A DNA stretch of 64,000 bases from Bimastos eiseni (lineage: Eukaryota; Annelida; Clitellata; Crassiclitellata; Lumbricidae), in NCBI GenBank assembly GCA_959347315.1, contig OY365815.1:20508803-20572802 (forward strand), in the 5' to 3' direction. The notes beneath the pieces are model-generated. The model was not told the origin of the DNA and ran no database searches. It saw only the letters and a program-made list of their open reading frames with translations. Made by a program: the position numbers and the translations under genes. Position 1 is the first letter of the stretch. The number at the start of each line of letters is the position of its first letter. Shown here piece after piece: positions 51,131-61,495 of this stretch.

Positions 51131-51824
51131 CCTGTTCACAGACAAACAATCACGTGATGCAAAATCAGATCCATTCACCGCATTTGACACCAAAGAGAGG
51201 AGTTACCACTGCGGACATGTTATCAGATACACGCGATGCGCTGCGGGAAGATTGCATAGAGGAGATTATTAGCTGAGATTTAATCGCTTGTGTGAAACTA
51301 AACGAAGCTACAGGTTCGTTAGACCACAGCGTAATATAATAATGAGGCTCGTTGACATAGTGCGCAATAAGTTACCTACGGATAATACGACGATTCTCGC
51401 AAGTTCAACGGCCAATTAACTTGTTCTCACCTTAGCTTCATTCTCTTTACATCTATTGGTTAGGCCTATAGACAGGATCGGAAAATGGTAACTGCAGTCG
51501 GCCATACTCCATCTGACCACGAATCGTCTGGTTCAATGACTGAAGATAAAGAGTGACGATCATCTGTTGTGGTTTTGCGTCGATGGATAACTGTTGCCAA
51601 GTCACATTTGAACCGTATGCAAAGTATTTTTCGATTAAGAAATATGCCTATCGCTCCCGTTGGGTCGATCATTTTGATGTCAATGTAACAAAGCAATGGA
51701 ACCAACGTTCAGCATCGAAGAGGGACTTATTCCAGGTCGTTCACAGAATGGATATGGATGATAACTGATTCCATAGGCTACATCAACAGTTCAGCCAAGG
51801 AAATTCGCTTAAAAGGGTACAGTG

Positions 51825-52035
51825 AGATCTTATTCATTCATTCATTTTGAAAAGTTATATAGCGCCCCTTCAGGAAACCTAATCGGAGGCACTCTCAGCC
51901 AGGCTGCGGCCAAACAAAAATGACTTGAGGATACGATAGAAGGCTGGCAGATTGTTCCTAATGAAGGGACCAACAGCCGAGAAATCTCGCTGTTGTAGTC
52001 GATTAACGTTCGCAAACCACGAAGAGGAAGGTGTA
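51825..52035 (-). mobile_element. Retroposon with GCGCTATATAACT tail
   Basis: TTCATTCATTCATTTTG is followed by GTTATATAGCGCCCCTTCAG and GAGGCACTCTCAGCCAGGCT. The last block is shared with the next copy at 52250 (GTGCGCTCTCAGCCAATAGG), confirming a common family. Confidence 0.6.
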
Positions 52036-52252
52036 GGTCTATATAGGGACCTTTAGGCCTATACCATAAATAAAGCCTGTCCGCTTAGAGGTAGGCCTAT
52101 GCCTATATCTCTCCTTGTCTATTTGCGATAGTCTGTCTGTGTCTTTGTCTATCTTTCTGTCTCTCAGTATAGGACTACACTTCCTCTCCCTTCTCTCCTC
52201 GTTGAGAGCGAAGAACATGACAAAGCGTTTACGTGGAAAGCGCATATACATG

Positions 52253-52400
52253 TTCATTCATTCATTCATTCATTCATTCAATCTCAGAATTTTCATATAG
52301 CGCCTGTTCAAAATACCTAGGCAGGTGCGCTCTCAGCCAATAGGAAATAATTCGAGGAAAAGGACTTGGATGACTTAACAAAACCAGTTGGAATAAGCAG
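52253..52400 (-). mobile_element. Second GCGC-tail retroposon upstream of Wnt5
   Basis: Seven ATTC units are followed by TTTCATATAGCGCCTGTTCA and a body with GCGCTCTCAGCCAATAGG. It has the same orientation as the 51.8-kb copy, and the two are only about 430 bp apart. Confidence 0.6.
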
Positions 52401-52908
52401 GAGCAAGGAAGTAGGTGTACATAACCTATAGAATCGAGAAGCATTTTCATCGACGCGGTTTCCACATACATGTAGGACCTGCATGTGTATTGAAACAATC
52501 AAGCAATTGTTGCTTACATGTATAAGTTACTGTTTAAGTACAGAAAGAATATATTTTTCGTGCAGCTGCATATACTTGATTGTGTCCTGCGGGAGATGGC
52601 TTATATCTAGATTTACGTGAGGTGAAACCTATATACTCATATATACTTATGTTGTGCCGTAGAGAATTCTGATTTGGAGACAGGAATGCATTTGGATGCA
52701 ACACATTCGCTCTATAACTCCATCCACAACCCATACAGTCGCTCCTTGTGCATCAAGAACAGGGCGATCATTATTTCGTGTTCATAATACGGATAGAATA
52801 GTTTTTATTGGCACCATGTCATAGTTTAACCATCGCCGTACAATGAAGGGTCTTCTTCTTCATTTCCACTTTAATGGAGCTAGAAACGTTTGCTTCATCT
52901 CCTTTCAG

Positions 52909-53039
52909 ATGATGAATGGCAAATTGAGCGATGGGGCTTCTGCGTCTGTCGGTTGCAGAGGCTGGATCAAACACCTTCTGCCACTCATTCTCATCTCCTG
53001 GCTTCAGCTGCGTCAAACATACGCCGTTGACATGTGGTG
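52909..53039 (+). CDS. Wnt5: Wnt5 coding exon 1: signal peptide
   Basis: Encodes [18 protein letters not shown], then [20 protein letters not shown] and AVDMW. The hydrophobic core [10 protein letters not shown] is the signal segment. The exon ends in phase 2 (TG), and joining to exon 2 (G) restores the Trp-Trp pair at the mature Wnt5 N-terminus. The donor is G/GTAAGT-like. Confidence 0.85.
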
Positions 53040-56000
53040 GTAAGTTTTATATGCAGCTTAATTACATAAAGTGTATTGGCGACCTAATATCATGTAGGCC
53101 AATGCTGTCTAATCAAGTTGTGGCGCTGTGTGTCACCGAAGAAATTATTGCTGAAGCCTAAGTAAATTCAAAAGCACCGACTAGGCTAAATGCATTGAAA
53201 ATCATTACAAAATGTATTAAATGTATTATAAAGTTCAGTGCACCCTGGGAATTTGATTTTGCGTTCATGGTGTCAAATGATAAAGCAAGTTACTAACGAA
53301 TGAAATGCAAGTGTAAACCATTATGACCATCGTTTCGGGGCCGCTTGTATGACAACACTAAAGTATGCGCACTATAGGCCTAGCATATAACTCGCATAAA
53401 ATAATTTCAAGGCACACAGGCTCATACCGCAACGAATACAATTTTAAATTTAATTGATGACAATCCAAGGGAAACTATTTAACGACGCTTTGTATGTAAT
53501 GTAATTGAGGATGTAAACGTCATCTGTAAGTGAAACAGTATGCACAGAAAAATTCAGAAGAGAATCCAGTTGGATGCTTCTGGGAGCATATATATGAAAT
53601 GTTCGTCAGCCATTTATGCATCTATTAAGCTATCCATCTATCTGCCCATCCAGCCAACCATCCCTTCATCCATCCATCCGTTCATCAAGCCGTGCAATCA
53701 TATATGCATGCATACCCATTCATGCATATACAATAAATTATACAATTATTTCTTACCCCTATATGCATGCAGGTTTAACGAAACAGTCATCGTTTATACA
53801 CCGAATAACCTAGAGGGCAGTGTAGATGGACAAGAATTTTATAATTAAAAAGCATATGGTCATCGTTCTGACAGAATCACAGTATCTCGGTGGAGGATGT
53901 GCAACCCTACCCACCCAACCACCGACCAACCAACCTACCCCAAAATGGGCTAAACCAAGCCACAGTTGATGATTCTTATTTATGCAGCTGTTGCCTTCAA
54001 TGTATCGAGTATTGTATGGATATCATCCGCGTATCATCGACTTAATTAAAAATCGCAAATAACGTATCAGCTGATCGTATAATTCGCACCTCCTCCAATA
54101 AGATTCAGCTCCTATGACATGTTCGTAACAGATGACGGGCCTATAATCAAAACTAAGATGTCCAGTTGCATTCCTACATTAATAGTTCAAGCATTCCTTA
54201 AATAACCGAAGACGCATTTTCATCTGAACATAAGATGCACATTTTTAAGGTGAGTTAGACCTATATATATATACATGTAGGCCTATATGTACGCAGACAG
54301 CCGTACATGTGCGAAGATTGTATACGTGTCACAACCCTTTGTGAAGTTCTTAAATGCGCTTTGCAACTTATCAGATACACACATGTCGGTACAGTCATAC
54401 ATGCGTAACATACATACATACATTCATACCTACATTCATTCACACATACGTCTATACATACATTTGCAACTGTCTTAATATTCATTTGTTTGCATATCAA
54501 TAGCATACTAAAACTGCGCTGAGTGACTTGATGCATTGATACATGAAATTATATATATGGCCATATATATATAATACCTTAATAATAATACCTTAGAATA
54601 CCTTTGACGTACCTTTTATAAATAATACCTTTTATAAAAAATATAATATAATGTAACATATATATATATATATATATAATATCAGCTGTTAATATATTTG
54701 TCGCTAACAGTACAATTTATACCGCAACATTTAGGGAAGTCTATAGATCTACCATGTTGCTATGGAAGACTTGGGTTCATGGCTTGGAATTTATGTAAAT
54801 GGTTTTTGCCTCGAGGTCAAATTACTCCAGATGACTATGTACTTCGGTAATAAGTTGCGCTCGTTTCTCTGTTCGCAATATGGAGGCTGAACATCAGTTA
54901 TAGGCCTAAAAGCATAAACGCGTCAGGGCTTTTATAGGCTATACAGAAAGGCTTCTATAGTTAAGGCCCATCGTTTCATGTTTTATGGCTGTCAAGGTCA
55001 TAGAATGTGGAGAGAGACAAATTGAAAATTGACGATAAACACGACGTGCGGTCATCGATCATTTTATGCAATAAAATACGCCTTCTACTTTAACGATCTT
55101 TACGAATGTATCAAATTACATATGAGTATATATGAATAATGACATATCAGGACGAAAAAATCATGATTATAATGTAATATCGTCGTTTAATTTCAAACTG
55201 ACAGACCGTTGTATGTATACATTACAAGTATGTATATATATATGTATGTATAAGTAGGCCTATACAGTATGAACGGATGATGACAAGTTATTACAGTAGT
55301 CGAATTTAGCTGTCGGCAGCCATGTAGGCCTAAAGTAGTCAAAGGTGGCACCAAGCTTTTCATCTGTGTGAGAGCTCCTGCGTGCATGCGTATGGCTTCA
55401 TCATGCATCATGGGTACATCAGCCGTAGTTGTCCGATACCATTTTCACCAGGCTCTTCCACTACCATCGGTCCACCGCAGCCTAAGTTCTTGTTAGTGGC
55501 TTTTTCGTCCAGTTCATGATGTCATTCATCCACTCTCTGTGTGGCCGTAAGGCAGTCAAAGGTATTCTAAGGTATTATTATTAAGGTATTATTTTTCTAA
55601 GGTATTCAAAGGTATTATAACTAAGGTAGTCAAAGGTGACACCAAGCTTTTCATCGTTGTGAGAGCTCCTGCGTGCATGCGTATGGCTTGCAATATCACA
55701 ATAGAAGATTCTCTGCTGTAGTGGTTCTGCTGTGTTTCAAGGAATCTCGGAGTGAAAGGTGTCGAGGTGTGGCGGAATCACGAGCTGTACGTCGTTGGTT
55801 TACTTCAACCGATCTGTCAGTTGGTTGGCGGTCTGTCTCCGGGACAGACGAGGTTCTGCCAGATGTACCAGGACCACATGCTGAGCGTCAGCCGAGGTGC
55901 TCAGATGGGCATACGAGAATGCCAGTGGCAGTTTCGAAACAGACGCTGGAATTGCAGTCTCGTCGAAGACAGCTCCGTCTTTGGACGCGTCCTCGATCAA

Positions 56001-58480
56001 GGTCTTCGGTTCAATATATATATATATATATATATACAATACCAGCTGTTAACTGGATTCATGGACGCATTTCAGTCAATTAAGTCGGCGCCACGCGTTA
56101 ATCAGTGACGTTTTATGGTGATCATGCTATCACCATGGTGAAAACGCATATATCAAACAAACATGATGATTGTCTGTGCGTACTCTGCACTCCTTCTTGT
56201 AACTTTTCACTCTTTTATCACATACGCCTGCGCACGCATTTTGAAACTTTTTTCACAAATACAATACATAAAAGCATCTTTCTTCTCTTTCACATTTTCT
56301 TGCAACGATCTCTAAATAATTTGAGTTAACATTTACAATTACTATTACATGACTTGTATAGCGACGCGAGAGGCGGCCTTTGTGCACGCCATCCTGTCGG
56401 CCGGTGTCGTTCATGCGGTCAGTCGAGCGTGTCGAGAGGGGGAGCTGACGACGTGCGGCTGCAGCCGACGACCGCGACCGAGGTCCCTTCAGAGCAGCTG
56501 GCTGTGGGGAGGATGCGGGGATGACTCCGACTACGGATACAGGTTTGCCACTGGATTCATCGACGTTAGGGAGAAGGAAAAGAACTTCCCACGGCACTCA
56601 AGGGAGCTCGCCCGAATGCTCATGAATCTACACAACAACGAGGCTGGAAGACGAGTAAGGACATCGCCTGATACAACGACTGCTATAGCGCTGCACTAAA
56701 AGAATATAGTTCTTTACTTGCTATGTACAAAGAGTCCACCATTTGACCTGTGGGTCATATTTGTTTGTGTATGAGTATGTCTATTAGTGCTGCTTCCTCT
56801 CTCTGTCTGTCTGTGTCAGCATCATTGTAATGTAAACGTAATGTACTTTGAATGCAATGTACTGCAAACGTTGCGACAGTAATCGTAATGCAAGCGTAAT
56901 GTGATGTCGACCCAATGTGACGTGGCCGTAATGTAATGTGAATGCATAATGTAATGTGAATTTAATAATGTAAAGTAAATGTATATACTCTCTTTTGATA
57001 ACTGTTTCTAACTACACACAAAAGCTACGCAGGGAGATTAGACTAATTAGTCGGCTTATTCGCGGCTTGGGAATATCGAATCAAGTATAAAAGAAACGGG
57101 TCGTCTGGTCCATTTTCTGTGCCAAGTGAGAATTAATCTGGAAGAGGGCGTTCAACCGGTCAAGGAACATAACGACAGGGTGAGCTTTGCAAGAGAATTG
57201 ACAATGTCATCAGACAATTCGTATACTTGGATAGATTTTCCCATGCACACAGTTAATGGGATGTCCTTATTTTGTTCGACGCTTCTATCTCCACCATCAC
57301 TATAGTCGAGCCGTCTTTTTGTGCAGGTCTCTCTTTAGTATCTCTAGTATCGGCCTTTTGTGTTTCACTATATGATCGTGTTTCCGTCTGTCTGGCTATG
57401 TGTCTGTCCAGGTCAGCACTGCATGTGTGTTTGTGAGTGTGTGACTAGTTTGGGTGACGACAGGCGTATAAAGAGCGGCGTGTAGTGATTTTTTCACTGG
57501 AAGCCGCTGTTGCAATTATTTTCTTTGATGTTTCTTTCGGTCTTTGGCCAATTTGTTCCCATTTTTCGTGTCGTAAATTCCGCATAATGGACGACACGAT
57601 GCGAACGGAATCCGACGACTACGCATGACGGCATCGGTCACGGTCCACGGCCTGTCAGAGTTCGCCCTATCTCAACGCAGTAGGCAGCGACGGCCCGAGG
57701 CGAAGGCGACGGTAGAGGCGAAGACGGCGGGCGAGACGAGAAGAGGAGGGACGACCGTCTGTGACAGATGAAGGAAAATTATAGTCCAGGACGCAAACAA
57801 TCATCGCACGATCTGAATGCGAATGCATCGACTGATCTGCTCTGATCTTTTGATCTTCGTCTTGGGATTCGTCTTAATAATGATGCCAGAGGGGGATTCC
57901 CCTCTCTTCGTTTACGCAAGACCTGAACGACGGACACCAGTTAAGCCTTTCCTTAGGTGATGACTCGATAACAGGGTTTATGGCTCTTGTGTACGTCGCC
58001 CCATCCACGTATATTATATAGGCGTATATACATTATATATGTAACACAAATGCGTCTCGCATGTGCCACACGAATACGCTACACATACGCACCATTTAAA
58101 GGTCTGTAGGGTAGGCCTATCTACTGCGCAAAGTCCGCCATCTGACAGTGCCAGTCCCAAGCCTGGATAAAGAAGGGGCAACGTTAATGATCTCTGCCAT
58201 CAGAGACTCGTTAGACTGAAACTACTGTAGGCTCTACGCCTCATATTCCACGACAGAATTAAACGGAGAGAGGTATCAAGAAAGACCCAGACAGAGATGG
58301 GTAGGCAATAAAACTGAAAACATAATAAGACTTGAACTAAACATGAGAGAGAGAGGGGGGCAGTCAGAGAGAGAGACAGAGACAGAGACAGACAGAGAGA
58401 GAAGGAGAGAGACAGAGAGAGACAGAGAGAAACAGAGAGAGACAGAGAGAGACAGAGAGAGCCAGAGAGAGAGACAGAGA

Positions 58481-58526
<46 letters not shown>

Positions 58527-61495
58527 ATTCGACCTCACAGATGACCAAAAAACGTTAAGGCTTCGATCAGAACCAGAAACAGAGAACCAGCGATAAACAA
58601 AGTCATATTCCGCCATCGACATAACACTGAGAATACAGGAGTTCTTTCCAAGTTCTGGTATATGTTTTAATGAGCATAGATAAAGGACGAGTAAGAGGAG
58701 GAGAAGGAGAGAAGGAGAAGGAAGAGGAGGATGGGTGTATCGTTGGCTCAAGAAAAAGAATCGTCTGCAAGAGGGACAGAGGCTGATGCAAATAACCTTA
58801 AAAAAGACAGATGCAGGGAACAGGAATCCGTTTTGTGCTGTTTCCGATCCATTTCCCTCGCAGTGAATGAGTGAAAGCTTTGCCGACAGATGGTGCATGT
58901 GTTAGTTCTACTGTGAACATTAAAGGACAATTGTTACGAAGACGTTAACTGCGCAGTTTGCGATCACTTGTACTTGCAACTCAAGAATGGGACAAACGGG
59001 TTGGGCGAGTGGAGTGGGGCGGAGAATGGATCCGCCATAACAGGCTGGGAGAGTGGAGTGTGGAGAGGAATGGATCCGCCATAGCAAGTTGAGGTGGAGA
59101 ATGGATCCGCCACAACAGGTTTTGGTACAGCGCTTCTGAAACCAGGCAGTTCAATACTTGGCCTCCTCCTAACGACTGAAAAGGCATCTGGCTGACGCTG
59201 TTTGGAGTGACTGGTGAAGGATGGCTTTCAGGTGAACTCAGCAGATGCGCTCATTTGGGTGGAACTCGTGCTGGAACTCGTGCTGGAACTCGTGCTGGAA
59301 CTCGTGCTGGAACTCGTGCTGGAACTCGTGCTGGAACTCGTGCTGGAACTCGTGCTGGAACTCGTGCTGGAACTCTTTCGTCGCCAAAGAAGCCCAGCAC
59401 CCGGAAATAGCACAAGTCACACGTGCGGATGAAAAGAGGACGAAGGATCAGAGAGAAGAAAAAGACCGAGAATCGACAGAGAATCGAGCTTTAGAAGCTC
59501 GGAGAAAAGAATTAACATGCAGCCTCAGCCACAGGATAAATCAAAAGATTCAGACACTGAGTGAGACTTTAGCATCAAGACAGAGATTGGGAGAAGGAGG
59601 AGGAGAAGGAGAAGGAGGAGGAAGATGTGGAACACGAAGACACAGAATAAAAGAAAGGAGGGAAGGACGCGACGCTATTTTCGGGTGCTGCGCTTCATTG
59701 GCGATTGATGCCTCACTTAACCCTCTGTCATCGCGCCCTAAATCACTGCTGCCTTCTTTACAATGTAAAATAATGTGATCGTTAAGAATATAGCTTGGTA
59801 TTGATGTTTCACTATAGCTTTCGTCTCTTCTTTCTTTTCTTCCTGTTGCTTCGTTGTTGCAGCTTTCCAATACTTCGCTGTCTTTCGCATCCTCCTCTTC
59901 CTCCTCCTCACTCCTCATTCTCCGTATATTTCCCTTCCGTCTAAGTATTCACTTGCTTTTTCTGCAGTTTCTGCTTAACGACGGACTGCAGTTGAAGGTT
60001 TTTTGCTCTGATTTTAAACCTGAGAGTAGAAAAATCAACTTAAATTAAAATTTAAGAGAACGGAAGGCATCGCTTACATTTGATTGAAACCTCAGTACAT
60101 GAAAGTATTTGTAATTTTTTTATGTCTTTTAATAACCGTTGTACACGTTTGTGTGTAAGGTGCTATTTTAGGTAAATTTCTCGCCATCAATTTTTGCAAT
60201 CAATTTTTCGCCGCATGAAATTCTTCGCCGCATGAAATTCTTCATCACATAAATTCTTCGTCACATAAATTCTTCGCCACATAAATTCTTCGTTGCATAA
60301 ATTCTTCGACACATAAATTCCTCGTCACATAAATTCTTCGAGACATAAATTCTTCGAGACATAAATTCTTCGTCACATAAATTCTTCGTCACATAAATTC
60401 TTCGTCACATAAATTCCTCGTCACACAAATTCTTCGTCACATAAATTCTTCGTCACATAAATTCTTCGCCACATAAATTCTTCGTTGCATAAATTCTTCG
60501 ACACACAAATTCCTCGTCACATAAATTTTTCGTCACATGAATTCTTTGCCACATAAATTCTTCGCCTGCTGATCAGTTGTGTCACAGAATATATAAAGCG
60601 GAGCCAGAAGTCTAACTGGGTAATATAGCTGTAATACTCTAAAATATTGTAGGAAGATATTATTTATCCGTAGATAATTATTATTCAGTAACTTTACCCC
60701 AACAGAATAAATAGCAGAGGAACAAAGAGGAGATGGCGAAAAATTGATGGCGAAAAATGTGTCGGTTACCGTAAGGTGCAATTAACGAGTCACTCAATTT
60801 GTACATCTATCTCTCAACAACAGTTTGCGGGGAGGTGCTGATGGCAGGGCATCTCTTGACCGAAACTTAAGCTCTACATCGATTCTCCATGGCATAAGAA
60901 ATTTTTCTTAAGGATTGAGCAGCTATACAACGATATCTGTCAGCTGTACATGACGTCTGTTTGATTAGAGCCATAGTTTAATTATCTGTTTGTCTGTCTG
61001 TGTATGTATGTGTGTGTGTGTGTGTGTGTGCAGGCGGTTGCCAACCACGTGAGACCGGAGTGCAAGTGTCACGGCGTGTCTGGATCGTGCAGTCTGCGCA
61101 CTTGTTGGCACCAGCTGCCGTCGTTTCGGGAGACTGGCGATCGAGTGAGAGACCGCTACGACGCAGCGACTGAGGTTCGATTCAACGGACAGGGAACCAG
61201 GCTGATCCAGACACGACGCCAGTTCAACCGAGCGACGAAGGAAGACCTCATCCACATTGAACAGTCGCACGACTTCTGCGACGCCGACCCAGACGCTGGA
61301 TCGATCGGTACGAGAGGGCGTCAGTGCCACCGTCTGTCACAGGGCATCGATGGCTGCAACCTCTTGTGCTGCGGAAGAGGGTACAAGACGTTCAAGAGTC
61401 AGACGAACGACCGGTGTCACTGTAAGTTCCACTGGTGCTGCTACGTCAAGTGCGATACATGTCCACGCACGACGGAAGTCTACAGATGCAAATAA
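52909..61495 (+). CDS. Wnt5: Wnt5 secreted signalling glycoprotein, 4 coding exons
   Basis: Secreted lipid-modified ligand for Frizzled/ROR/RYK receptors, usually beta-catenin-independent (planar polarity, convergent extension). Coding exons are 52909-53039, 55742-56001, 56362-56654 and 61034-61495; all phases agree. The 381 residues compare with 380 for human WNT5A. Wnt5-specific matches: [50 protein letters not shown] and REKEKNF. The palmitoleoylation motif [10 protein letters not shown] puts the serine at residue 244, as in WNT5A. I count 24 cysteines after the leader, the canonical number, and an Asn-Cys-Ser glycosylation site. The start was chosen at 52909 because TCTCCTTTCAG directly precedes ATGATG like an acceptor. 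An in-frame ATG at 52843 would add 22 residues. Confidence 0.95.
53540..55741. other. Wnt5 intron 1 (3' part): microsatellites and a dispersed repeat
   Basis: CATC runs at 53620-53690, TACA/CATA runs near 54400-54460, TA at 54655-54680 and a repeat shared with 7150 (GATGATGACAAGTTATTA at 55270). No additional exon is seen. Confidence 0.55.
55332..55690. repeat. ~65-bp direct duplication just upstream of Wnt5 exon 2
   Basis: The sequence GTAGTCAAAGGTG(G/A)CACCAAGC through GAGAGCTCCTGCGTGCATGC and GTATGGCTT occurs at 55332-55398 and again at 55623-55690, about 290 bp apart, over 90% identical. The second copy ends about 50 bp before the exon 2 acceptor. The spacer carries several AAGGTATT units (55560-55620). 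Confidence 0.85.
55742..56001 (+). CDS. Wnt5: Wnt5 coding exon 2
   Basis: Reads [19 protein letters not shown] through [20 protein letters not shown] to LDQ. It holds the first four conserved cysteines and the NCS sequon. The acceptor is TGTGTTTCAAG. The donor is CAAG/GTCTTC, weak beyond the GT and followed by an (AT)n tract at 56014-56036. Confidence 0.92.
56362..56654 (+). CDS. Wnt5: Wnt5 coding exon 3
   Basis: Reads [56 protein letters not shown] and [12 protein letters not shown]. It begins after a TGTATAG acceptor and ends at CGA/GTAAGG in phase 0, the usual Wnt exon junction before AV(..)CKCHG. Confidence 0.95.
58146..58200. repeat. Second copy of the CCAAGCCTGGATAAA repeat end
   Basis: CAGTGCCAGTCCCAAGCCTG then GATAAAGAAGGGGCAACG matches 23892-23950 over about 50 bp, including the following (A/T)ATGATCT/ATGGTCT. 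Confidence 0.55.
58345..58530. repeat. GA-rich simple repeat (GAGACAGA/GAGA)
   Basis: About 185 bp of AGAGAGACAGAGAGAGACAG ending in a pure GA run. The long Ser-Leu frames on the minus strand derive from it and are not genes. Confidence 0.93.
59262..59372. repeat. 12-bp minisatellite CTGGAACTCGTG, 9 copies
   Basis: Nine or so near-perfect units. Because 12 is a multiple of 3 and the unit lacks stops, it is open in several frames at once (Leu-Glu-Leu-Val, Trp-Asn-Ser-Cys, Gly-Thr-Arg-Ala). None of these frames is a gene. Confidence 0.95.
59381..59704. mobile_element. Inverted-repeat element (MITE-like), 31-bp ends
   Basis: The left arm 59381-59411 (TCGCCAAAGAAGCCCAGCAC then CCGGAAATAGC) and the reverse complement of the right arm 59674-59704 match at 28 of 31 positions. 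The 262-bp interior is purine-rich and carries no transposase motif. The left arm starts nine bases after the 12-bp minisatellite ends. Confidence 0.7.
60164..60770. mobile_element. Inverted-repeat element with internal minisatellite and 9-bp target duplication
   Basis: GTAAGGTGC flanks it on both sides (60155-60163 and 60771-60779; with a mismatch the match extends to 13 bp). Near the left end is GGTAAATTTCTCGCCATCAA. The reverse complement of the right end is GGTAACCGACACATTTTTCG then CCATCAATTTTT. Nine-base duplications with such ends suggest a Mutator-like (MULE) non-autonomous element. The interior is mostly the 16-bp array. Confidence 0.6.
60208..60566. repeat. 16-bp minisatellite ATAAATTCTTCGTCAC, about 22 copies
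   Basis: Units vary mainly in the TTCG(T/C/A)(C/T)(A/G)CA portion (TCGTCACA, TCGCCACA, TCGTTGCA, TCGACACA, TCGAGACA). The variant blocks recur in order, suggesting higher-order duplication. Confidence 0.93.
61034..61495 (+). CDS. Wnt5: Wnt5 coding exon 4 with lipidation site and cysteine-rich C-terminus
   Basis: It begins after a TG-repeat and CAG. It encodes [20 protein letters not shown] (Ser244), the thumb, then [40 protein letters not shown] and [14 protein letters not shown], ending YRCK plus TAA. This is the full C-terminal cystine-knot-like finger region. Confidence 0.96.
   Translation, partial: AVANHVRPECKCHGVSGSCSLRTCWHQLPSFRETGDRVRDRYDAATEVRFNGQGTRLIQTRRQFNRATKEDLIHIEQSHDFCDADPDAGSIGTRGRQCHRLSQGIDGCNLLCCGRGYKTFKSQTNDRCHCKFHWCCYVKCDTCPRTTEVYRCK

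Larger units (their letters stand above)
46600..52908. other. Divergent intergenic region between coronin-7 and Wnt5
   Basis: It contains the second hAT-like copy (48135-49372), a GTT run at 50218-50285, two GCGC-tail retroposons near 51835 and 52255, and a CpG-rich patch at 50770-51130. A short open frame at 47529-47738 is unrecognised. Non-coding first exons of both genes probably lie here, since both start codons sit just downstream of acceptor-like sequences. Confidence 0.55.
56655..61033. other. Wnt5 intron 3: repeat-laden 4.4 kb
   Basis: Contains degenerate TAATGTGAATG-type repeats (56826-56985), a CpG-rich patch (57570-57760), a GA tract, a 12-bp minisatellite, and two inverted-repeat elements. 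No exon is supported in it. Confidence 0.6.

Noticed and set aside
55673..56083. 136-codon frame overlapping Wnt5 exon 2
   Set aside because: It is an out-of-frame shadow of the exon. Only the other frame matches Wnt5 and keeps phase.
58200..58898. 232-codon minus-strand frame rich in Ser-Leu
   Set aside because: It is a translation of the GA/GAGACA simple repeat at 58345-58530 inside Wnt5 intron 3, with no domain outside the repeat.
59207..59778. Open frames with Gly-Thr-Arg-Ala, Leu-Glu-Leu-Val or Trp-Asn-Ser-Cys repeats
   Set aside because: They come from the stop-free 12-bp minisatellite and the inverted-repeat element. Several frames are open at once, which is a sign of repeat sequence, not of a gene.
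60208..60566. CRISPR-like regularly spaced repeat
   Set aside because: The units are contiguous 16-bp repeats without unique spacers, in an animal intron.
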